Shown here one piece after another: positions 1 to 5,083 of a stretch of 6,148 nt of DNA; within the stretch, counting starts at the first letter, position 1; each line of letters starts with the position of its first letter. Source of the DNA: Parcubacteria group bacterium (GTDB lineage: Bacteria; Patescibacteriota; Minisyncoccia; SW-4-49-11); assembly GCA_003565105.1 (NCBI GenBank), contig PXDG01000123.1, forward strand, positions 1-6,148. The letters are read 5' to 3'. Under the pieces are notes generated by a model. The model saw nothing but the letters and a program-made list of their open reading frames with translations, searched no databases and was not told the DNA's origin. Made by a program: the position numbers and the translations under genes.

Positions 1-2
1 CA

Positions 3-212
3 CCATTTGAATTAAATTTTGCTCAGATTAGTGGAACTCTTACTGATGTCTCATCAGAGCAAGAAAGTATAACAATAGTATCTCAGGGGCATTCAAGAAC
101 CATTTCAATACCTTCTCTCCTAGGTATTTCTGAACCAATCACTATATATCCAGAACAAGGTGATGAAATAACTGAAGATCATCAATATGGAGTATATGTA
201 TTTAGAGAATGA
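3..212 (+). CDS. C-terminal fragment of an unidentified protein
   Basis: The reading frame is open from the left edge to TGA 210-212, giving 69 residues; the start lies outside the window. Composition by codon position supports it as coding: by my hand count about 51% GC at position 1, 39% at position 2 and only 12% at position 3, the usual order for an AT-leaning genome. The same register on the minus strand would have positions 1 and 2 inverted and contains four TGA triplets. The product is acidic and rich in Ser, Thr, Ile and Glu, with alternating hydrophobic stretches (for example ESITIVSQ and PITIYPE) that suggest beta strands, ending YGVYVFRE. There is no Cys or Trp and no recognisable motif, so no function is assigned. 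It is convergent with the pilin operon and shares its terminator. The frame stays open after the TGA to TAG 312-314, discussed under findings. Confidence 0.6.
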   Translation, partial: PFELNFAQISGTLTDVSSEQESITIVSQGHSRTISIPSLLGISEPITIYPEQGDEITEDHQYGVYVFRE

Positions 213-259
213 GGAGTATTCACTAGAGATGGTGAGAATGGATCAAGTGCTCGAGTTTT

Positions 260-322
260 GATAAGCTCCGGTTTCAGGAATACCGAAGGCGAAAGGGGAT
301 CGGTAGAGGAGTAGCTCTTATT
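260..322. other. GC-rich foldable element in the convergent intergenic region
   Basis: Bases 263-317 are about 55% GC, well above the surroundings. Three nested helices can be drawn: 260-265 with 317-322 (GATAAG/CTTATT, one G-U), 266-269 with 308-311 (CTCC/GGAG) stacked directly on the first with bases 312-316 bulged, and 281-286 with 300-305 (TACCGA/TCGGTA, perfect), closing a 14-nt internal region 286-300. No U-tract follows, so it is not a canonical intrinsic terminator. It could be a 3'-UTR structure of the plus-strand gene, a small RNA, or a remnant. Neither the strand nor the function can be decided from the sequence. Confidence 0.3.
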
Positions 323-353
323 CGTCATCGAATTTAAACTTTAGACTATTAAG

Positions 354-394
354 AAAAGAAAAAACAGAGGAGATAATCCTTTGTTTTTTCTTTT
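354..394. terminator. Bidirectional intrinsic terminator between convergent genes
   Basis: An 18-bp inverted repeat, 354-371 against 377-394, encloses a 5-nt loop (GATAA, 372-376). The inner part is the stronger stem (ACAGAGGA/TCCTTTGT) and the outer part is A6/T6 plus A4/T4, so each strand has a stem followed by a T-rich run (TTTTTTCTTTT). The single imperfection, 367/381, is a G-U pair in plus-strand RNA and an A-C mismatch in minus-strand RNA, so it should be slightly stronger for the plus-strand gene. It lies about 140 nt after the plus-strand TGA and 66 nt after the pilin operon's TAA, so it can end both transcripts. Confidence 0.85.
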
Positions 395-460
395 GATGAC
401 AGTTTTAAACATATCATCTACCACTTTGAGTAATGAATGCGATGTGAATTGAGAATAACC

Positions 461-1687
461 TTAGTGCTGGATACTTCCTTGTATTTGATATCGTTGATTA
501 AGATAATCATAGACTGCTGATCGTTCAGATCCAGTTAAGGCTCTACTATATAGTAAGATTTCAGATATGTCTCCTTCAAAGTGTCCCGCTAAGTTGCTAT
601 TGCTCCCGATGGTCATAGTATTTCCATTTGTAGACAATGTTGTATTTGTTTCTGAGACAATAGCTTGATTATTAGAAAACAAACTAAGTTTATTAGAATT
701 ATACCAAGCCGTAAATATCATTGGTTGGAATGAGGCTGTTATTATACTTTCTAATGTGTCGATGTCGTACCGTAATCCAGAGAAAGTATTATCTTCAATT
801 TTTACTGCTATTTCAAATGATGAAGGCTGGGTTCCGTAGGATAGGATAGTATTATTTGCAGAACTGGTAAATTGATTGATTTTTGATACGACAAAGATAG
901 TTCGAGCAGAATCTTCTTGGGGAAGTCCAGTAATATCTGTAGCACGAATGCGGGAGTTAGTACCGTTAAATTCAATGGTTGGTAATTGTCCTGGTCCTTC
1001 TGATTGTACTACAGGCGGAGTTCCTGAAGGTGGTGTAAAGGATATATTTTGTATTTGATCAGTCCATGATAATAGATTGTTTGAAGAGTCAAATTCTACA
1101 TCTTTGTCAGAGCGTAACCATAGCTCTAAGCCATCATTTACCTTTAGTTGATGGAGATTTTGATTAAGAGTAATGGATCTTGTATAGGTTTTAGAATAGT
1201 CATATTCAAAGCTATCTGTGGATACATTCGATGAGATATAAGAGAGCGTTAAGCTGAATGATAATGTCATTGGGATTGAAGTCTCAAGGTCTTGTCCTCC
1301 TGGAATTGGCTGGAAAGTTATAGAATCTATAGTGGTATCATCTGGATTGAGTTGAAAAGAATCTTCAGTAGTCATATTTGTGAAAATAAGGTTTCCAGCT
1401 ACCGATTCAATCTCAATAAACTCATTATTCGTTGTTCGTACAGATAGCTGTTGGGATTCTTCTCCTAGTCCAGGGCTTAAAATTTCTTGCGTATCTTGAA
1501 GAAAAAATTCAATATTTGATAACATTTGTACAGCTCCTTGATCAACGGAGTTTGCAATACTATTTGCGGTACTAAATCGAGTTATCCTCAGAAGAAATGT
1601 AGCAAGAAGAGCTGTAGTAATACCCGCCATTACTACAAAAAGAAGAAGTTCTAATAAAGTGAATCCAGATTGATACTTAGAGGTCAT
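461..1687 (-). CDS. Modular minor pilin: PilW/GspJ-like N-terminus with C-terminal LamG-like lectin module
   Basis: This is a predicted type IV pilus or type II secretion minor (pseudo)pilin of 408 residues, processed by prepilin peptidase and anchored through its N-terminal helix. The leader MTSKYQSG is followed by FTLLELLLFVVMAG, a textbook class III signal: cleavage after Gly8, mature residue 1 Phe9, and Glu13 at mature position 5. The hydrophobic helix runs to about residue 33. Residues 40-180 are a beta-rich pilin-like region. Residues about 186-402 match the concanavalin A-like/LamG-like pattern: it opens with LELWLRSDKDVEFDSSNNLLSWTD, has the central PTIEFNGTNSRIR strand and the TIFVVSKI strand, and closes with EGDISEILLYSRALTGSERS and a final helix YDYLNQRY. 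There are no cysteines. The ATG lies inside the upstream gene's last codons (11-bp overlap), with no Shine-Dalgarno, so translation is probably coupled. The inferred role is a pilus-tip adhesin; the ligand is unknown. Pilin class is confident, while the PilW versus GspJ label is not. Confidence 0.88.
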   Translation of the reverse strand: MTSKYQSGFTLLELLLFVVMAGITTALLATFLLRITRFSTANSIANSVDQGAVQMLSNIEFFLQDTQEILSPGLGEESQQLSVRTTNNEFIEIESVAGNLIFTNMTTEDSFQLNPDDTTIDSITFQPIPGGQDLETSIPMTLSFSLTLSYISSNVSTDSFEYDYSKTYTRSITLNQNLHQLKVNDGLELWLRSDKDVEFDSSNNLLSWTDQIQNISFTPPSGTPPVVQSEGPGQLPTIEFNGTNSRIRATDITGLPQEDSARTIFVVSKINQFTSSANNTILSYGTQPSSFEIAVKIEDNTFSGLRYDIDTLESIITASFQPMIFTAWYNSNKLSLFSNNQAIVSETNTTLSTNGNTMTIGSNSNLAGHFEGDISEILLYSRALTGSERSAVYDYLNQRYQIQGSIQH

Positions 1688-2600
1688 ATTTGGTAGTTAA
1701 ATAAGTTTGTAAGGCAGTTTGACTATCTACTGTAAGGTCTTGATTGTAAATTATCAATTCTAAAAGGAGCCCTTCTAGTTGAAGTGTATTCCCATCAAAT
1801 AATTCAGATTGATTGATAGTGTTCCACTCTGAGCTCCATCCTGAAGCGGTAGTAATAAGTTCTGGTGGTTGTGTATCAAATTGTACGACTCCGATAATAA
1901 CTTTTTCAGGTTCTGCAAGTATAGATGCTAGCTCCCCTGAAGAAGTCATTGATTGTGTTGAGCTAAAGAGAACTCCAGGTCGTCTATTAAGGGCACGTTG
2001 CAAATAGATTGGTTGTTCTGATTCTGTAGATTGTGTAAGAGTAATATCATTCCATATATCTGACCATTCGCTAATTGTATTTTCGTTATTTATTGTAAGT
2101 GTGCTGGGGCGTAGCCAGAGTTGAAGGTTGCTTTCTTGGATTTGGGTCGGAGAGTTTGTAATTAAGGGTAATATACTTGGTTCCGAACTTTCTGAAGGTG
2201 AGACAATGAGTGATTGTGATTCAATTTGAATACGTGGGGCGACACGGGAGAGATTAGTTTCAAGATATCTTGTAGTATCGGTATCTCTAGCTGAAGTGAT
2301 GATTGTTCTGGGGGTATTTCCTATCCCTGATATGGCGTAAACAAAACATTCTTCTCCGTTTGGTAAAGAAATTTGTTCATCTCCTTCATAATATCGATGC
2401 GTTTGCAATGTTCGAAATACGTACTCAGTACATTGACGGGTAAGCGACTCTGCACGATTAGAACTACGAATAGAAATATTATTTTTCCCTGTTTGGCTTG
2501 AGACAACTGCTGCATTTAAGGCCAAGAAAACACCTACCGTTGTTACTATGATAGATAGAAGTAGTACGACATATCCTGATTGATAGTTTGTATTATTCAT
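1677..2600 (-). CDS. Modular minor pilin: PilX/GspK-like N-terminus with shortened LamG-like module
   Basis: 307 residues. The N-terminus MNNTNYQSG then YVVLLLSIIVTTVGVFLALNA is prepilin-like: cleavage is expected after Gly9, mature residue 1 is Tyr10, and mature position 5 is Leu14, not Glu. Absence of Glu5 is a hallmark of GspK, which caps the pseudopilus tip. The leader has no basic residue, which is unusual. Residues 50-92 contain QCTEYVFRTLQ and a GDEQISLPNGEECFVYAI hairpin, with Cys57 and Cys85 placed for a disulfide, a layout I associate with PilX-like proteins of Patescibacteria. A Ser/Pro-rich linker (about 130-155) leads to a second concanavalin A-like/LamG-like module at about 157-307: it opens with NLQLWLRPSTLTINN and SEWSDIWNDITLT and ends with LLLELIIYNQDLTVDSQT and a helix LQTYLTTKYDL. 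This module is about 65 residues shorter than its neighbour's. It is the first gene of a two-gene operon with an extended -10 promoter just upstream and no Shine-Dalgarno. Confidence 0.82.
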   Translation of the reverse strand: MNNTNYQSGYVVLLLSIIVTTVGVFLALNAAVVSSQTGKNNISIRSSNRAESLTRQCTEYVFRTLQTHRYYEGDEQISLPNGEECFVYAISGIGNTPRTIITSARDTDTTRYLETNLSRVAPRIQIESQSLIVSPSESSEPSILPLITNSPTQIQESNLQLWLRPSTLTINNENTISEWSDIWNDITLTQSTESEQPIYLQRALNRRPGVLFSSTQSMTSSGELASILAEPEKVIIGVVQFDTQPPELITTASGWSSEWNTINQSELFDGNTLQLEGLLLELIIYNQDLTVDSQTALQTYLTTKYDL

Positions 2601-2624
2601 ATATTGATATTTAATCGTACTATT

Positions 2625-2633
2625 ATTATATCA
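2625..2633 (-). promoter_or_regulatory. Extended -10 promoter of the pilin operon
   Basis: Read on the minus strand the bases are TGATATAAT: a perfect TATAAT hexamer (2625-2630) with the TG extension one base upstream. No good -35 hexamer sits 16-18 bp upstream, which is tolerated with an extended -10, and the upstream DNA is very AT-rich. Transcription would start near 2612-2618, giving a leader of roughly 12-18 nt before the ATG at 2598-2600, with no Shine-Dalgarno. The rest of the 125-bp gap holds only short inverted repeats (GAGTAT 2651-2656 with ATACTC 2690-2695). Confidence 0.6.
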
Positions 2634-2725
2634 TAGAATACAATATTATTGAGTATGATACAAAAGATTTTTCTTATGTGAGAAATAGGATACTCTTAAT
2701 CTTGATTCTTTAGATATGGTGGTAT

Positions 2726-3232
2726 TTATAATGCTTTTAATTCGTTTAGTACGGTTGTATATATGTTCATAGCTTTTTGCGATTGAGCCTTATTAATATT
2801 AAAGTCAGCAGTATGGACAAGATGATTTCTTAGCCTGTGAACTCTCCACAAATCATTTAAAGAGGGAATACTTGCTTCAGAGGCTCCTTTCATTCGTTCA
2901 CCCATAGTATCCCCAATGAATCCGTGAGCTTTCATTACCGTATCTACAAGTTTATCAGCTTCAATTACTCCTAATTTCCAAAAAGCTTCATCATCTGCAT
3001 CAAATCGTTGTTTGATTTTCTCCCACTCTTTGGTTGCATCATATACCTTGGCCACTTCTTCTTTTGGTAAGTGACGATAGCGAAAGAAAATATCAACAAT
3101 TTTCTTTTGATAAAAATCAGATTTCACAGCAAAGTATACACCACCAACGATACATACAGCAGAAAATAGTGCAGCGACAATCTTGAATAATTCGATCATT
3201 ATGCTGATAACTTGGATAGCATACTCAATCAT
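2726..3232 (-). CDS. Membrane-anchored hypothetical protein with HEPN-like RNxxxH motif
   Basis: 168 residues; I know of no named function. One transmembrane segment is visible at about 12-36 (MIELFKIVAALFSAVCIVGG and beyond), followed by a basic stretch (KSDFYQKK), so the remainder is probably cytoplasmic. Residues 60-80 are charged and helical (VYDATKEWEKIKQRFDADDE). Residues 84-168 look all-alpha, with FWKLGVIEADKLVDTVMKAHG, GDTMGERMK, then W129-x2-H132-RLRNHLVH. Arg135-Asn136-x3-His140 fits the R-x4-H signature of HEPN domains, which in many families is an RNase active site. I recall similar proteins (EADKLLD..., GERLK..., HxxRNxxxH) as widespread uncharacterised proteins in Patescibacteria. 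It follows gatA by 18 bp, so it is probably the last gene of the gatC-gatA operon. There is no Shine-Dalgarno; Met12 is an alternative start but would cut into the membrane segment. RNase activity is inference from the motif alone. Confidence 0.8.
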   Translation of the reverse strand: MIEYAIQVISIMIELFKIVAALFSAVCIVGGVYFAVKSDFYQKKIVDIFFRYRHLPKEEVAKVYDATKEWEKIKQRFDADDEAFWKLGVIEADKLVDTVMKAHGFIGDTMGERMKGASEASIPSLNDLWRVHRLRNHLVHTADFNINKAQSQKAMNIYTTVLNELKAL

Positions 3233-3250
3233 ACAGATGAAGAATTAAAG

Positions 3251-4693
3251 TTATATTTTGACTGTTTGTTCGTACGCATTTCCAAGAGTGAGCAGTGAAT
3301 TCTCGTCAAAATGTTTGGTCATTAATTGAAATCCGATGGGGAGTCCTTTTGTTGGAGCAGGGATAGATATTCCAGGGATTCCTGCAATGTTGGTTGCTAC
3401 CGTAAAGATATCTTCAAGGTACATTGAGATTGGATCATTGGTTTTTTCTCCAAGTTTGAAAGCTGTATGAGGAGTAGTAGGGGTGAGAATTGCATCTACT
3501 TCAGAGAACGCTTGCTCGAAATCACGTCGGATAAGAGCTTGGATTTGTTTGGCTTTGGAATAATAAGCATCATAATAACCACTTGAGAGCACGTATGTCC
3601 CGAGAAGGATTCGTCGTGTTGACTCGTCTCCAAATCCTTCCATACGGCTCTTTTTGTAGACATCAAGAAGGTTTTCTGCTTCCTCTGCTTTGGATAATCC
3701 ATAGCGGATACCATCAAAGCGGGCTAGGTTACTGCTTACTTCTGCTGGCATCAAAATATAGTAGGTTGGGATAGCATATTGAGAATAGGGAAGAGTAATT
3801 TCTTTGAATGTTACGCCGAGAGATGTATATGTTGCAATTACCTGATCGATTGAGGTTCGAATTTCAGGATCAATTCCATCTATAAAGTATTCTTTTGGAA
3901 GACCAATAGTCATTTGTGACACTTTGGCTTCTTTGATCTTTGGAATATCGAGGAGTTGTTCAGGAGTTAGGGTAGCAGAAGTAGCATAGAGTTCATCGTG
4001 GCCTTCAATAGCTTGGAGTAAATAGGCAGCATCGAGACTTGTATTGGTAAAGGGACCAATTTGGTCAAGGGATGAGGCCATAGCTATCAAACCAAAGCGG
4101 GATACTCGTCCATAGGTGGGTTTGAGTCCTACAACTCCTGTGAGTGCTGCTGGCTGTCGAATAGATCCACCCGTATCAGAACCAAGAGATGCTAGTGCCA
4201 TTGATCCAGCAACGGAAGCTGCAGACCCTCCAGAAGATCCCCCAGGAACACGTGCAGGGTCTACTGGGTTTTTAGTAGGTCCAAAAGCAGAGTTTTCAGT
4301 AGATGATCCCATAGCAAATTCATCAAGGTTGGTTTTTCCAACGAAAATAACTCCAGCCTCTCTCAATTTTTTGATCACGGTAGCGTCATATACTGCAGTA
4401 TATGGCTCAAGCATTAATGATGAGGCAGTAGTTTTTTTTCCATCAATCAGGATAGCATCTTTGATTGACATTGGTACTCCTTCGAGCAATCTAAGTTCTT
4501 GTCCAGCTTTTTGTTTATGATCGAGTTCTTGAGCTTGAACTCTTGCTTCATCCGCAAATACTTCGGTATAGGCATTGATTTCAGGATTAGACTGTTCAAT
4601 ATTCGAAAGAATCTCTTCAATCAATTCTGAAGGTTTTTTTGATCCGTTGTTAAATTCTGTGTGGAGATCTGTAATGGAGAGTGGTGTGGACAT
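3251..4693 (-). CDS. gatA: Aspartyl/glutamyl-tRNA amidotransferase subunit A
   Basis: Glutaminase subunit of the cytosolic GatCAB complex. It hydrolyses glutamine and passes ammonia to GatB, which amidates Glu-tRNA(Gln) and Asp-tRNA(Asn). At 480 residues it is normal full length for the family. The amidase signature is complete: Lys78 (GVPMSIKDA), cis-Ser153 in PGGSSGGSAAS, and nucleophile Ser177 in GSDTGGSIRQ, each one position earlier than the Staphylococcus aureus triad 79/154/178 as I recall it. Other family blocks are FVGKTNLDEFAMGSSTENSAFG (residues 117-138), GVVGLKPTYGRVSRFGLIA (186-204), SSLDQIGPF, and near the C-terminus GIPGISIPAP and GLPIGFQLM. The ATG is only 3 nt after the gatC stop, with no Shine-Dalgarno, so translation is presumably coupled. 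All the glycine codons I read are GGN and none is TGA, which supports the standard code. The gene is intact. Confidence 0.97.
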   Translation of the reverse strand: MSTPLSITDLHTEFNNGSKKPSELIEEILSNIEQSNPEINAYTEVFADEARVQAQELDHKQKAGQELRLLEGVPMSIKDAILIDGKKTTASSLMLEPYTAVYDATVIKKLREAGVIFVGKTNLDEFAMGSSTENSAFGPTKNPVDPARVPGGSSGGSAASVAGSMALASLGSDTGGSIRQPAALTGVVGLKPTYGRVSRFGLIAMASSLDQIGPFTNTSLDAAYLLQAIEGHDELYATSATLTPEQLLDIPKIKEAKVSQMTIGLPKEYFIDGIDPEIRTSIDQVIATYTSLGVTFKEITLPYSQYAIPTYYILMPAEVSSNLARFDGIRYGLSKAEEAENLLDVYKKSRMEGFGDESTRRILLGTYVLSSGYYDAYYSKAKQIQALIRRDFEQAFSEVDAILTPTTPHTAFKLGEKTNDPISMYLEDIFTVATNIAGIPGISIPAPTKGLPIGFQLMTKHFDENSLLTLGNAYEQTVKI

Positions 4694-4696
4694 AGA

Positions 4697-4990
4697 TTAT
4701 TTTGTTAGAATGGTTTTTACTACAAGGTAGTCATTCTCTGTTTCTGGCATTCCTTTCAGGAGTTTATCGTGAATATCCGATGAAAAGGCTGGGTTTCTCG
4801 GTTGTTGGATATCTTCTCGGAGGGTTTGATGGTAATACTGGGGAAGGGTGTCTACTTCTTCAGATACCTCAGTTAGGGTGGCTATGTGCTCCAGAATTCC
4901 TTCAAAATCTTGTTCAAATGCTGTCTGTTGCTCGTCAGGAACAGTTATGTAGGCGAGGTCAGCAAGGTGTTTGACGTCAGAGGATTTCAT
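4697..4990 (-). CDS. gatC: Aspartyl/glutamyl-tRNA amidotransferase subunit C
   Basis: 97 residues, the usual GatC length. GatC wraps around the GatA-GatB interface and stabilises the complex. Family features in order: an N-terminal helix VKHLADLAYITVPDEQQTAF (residues 6-25) matching the 'xxLAxLAxLxLxxxExxxF' pattern; FEGILEHIATLTEV (29-42); VDTLP (46-50), where the family has 'VDTxGVxP'; LREDI (57-61), matching the conserved LREDxV; and a C-terminal YLVVKTIL matching the 'yfxVPkvi' ending. I chose the ATG at 4988-4990, giving MKSSDV. The frame is open to an upstream ATG at 5045-5047, but that extension runs across the likely promoter and has no counterpart in the family. It is the first gene of the gatC-gatA-hypothetical operon; gatB is not adjacent. 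No Shine-Dalgarno is visible. Confidence 0.92.
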   Translation of the reverse strand: MKSSDVKHLADLAYITVPDEQQTAFEQDFEGILEHIATLTEVSEEVDTLPQYYHQTLREDIQQPRNPAFSSDIHDKLLKGMPETENDYLVVKTILTK

Positions 4991-5017
4991 ACGGATAGGT
5001 ATTATTTCTATTATTTT

Positions 5018-5046
5018 ATCATACCACATTGAACGGATTATTTCCA
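5018..5046 (-). promoter_or_regulatory. Promoter of the gatC-gatA operon
   Basis: On the minus strand: -35 TGGAAA (5041-5046, 4 of 6 consensus bases), a 17-bp spacer, then -10 TATGAT (5018-5023, 5 of 6) with a TG extension (5025-5026). Transcription would start around 5006-5012, leaving a leader of about 15-22 nt before the gatC ATG. It sits in the 93-bp gap after the glycosyltransferase stop, where I see no clear intrinsic terminator, so read-through from the glycosyltransferase gene may also feed the operon. Confidence 0.55.
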
Positions 5047-5083
5047 CACAGATGACTCTGGTTAATGGGTAGTTTGTGACAGA

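Noticed and set aside
210..212. TGA as selenocysteine.
   Set aside because: No redox motif around it, no convincing selenocysteine insertion hairpin directly after it, and no Cys in the visible fragment.
274..300. Resemblance of AGGAATACCGAAGGCGAA to a conserved 16S rRNA segment.
   Set aside because: The similarity covers only about 18 bases with mismatches; the bases before and after do not match 16S rRNA, so it is not an rRNA gene or a clear fragment.
1..328. Minus-strand frame starting ATG 326-328 and reading, through four TGA triplets, to the left edge; it looks protein-like if TGA codes Gly or Trp.
   Set aside because: GC at codon positions 1 and 2 is inverted for coding in that frame, it needs a TGA reassignment that the roughly 1,800 uninterrupted codons elsewhere in the window contradict, and the plus-strand frame explains the same third-position bias.
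2651..2702. Possible terminator for the gatC-gatA operon (GAGTAT/ATACTC and AAGATT/AATCTT inverted repeats).
   Set aside because: The repeats are only 6 bp with loops of about 30 nt, are AT-rich, and lack a clear stem plus U-tract.
876..4974. Plus-strand open frames at 876-1058, 1813-2007, 3583-3774, 4116-4520 and 4702-4974, and minus-strand frames at 2321-2515 and 3496-3717.
   Set aside because: All lie inside well-supported minus-strand genes in other frames, have no family features, and are shadows.
4991..5047. Upstream start for gatC adding 19 residues (MEIIRSMWYDK...).
   Set aside because: It overlaps the predicted -10 and -35 elements and extends beyond the conserved GatC N-terminus.
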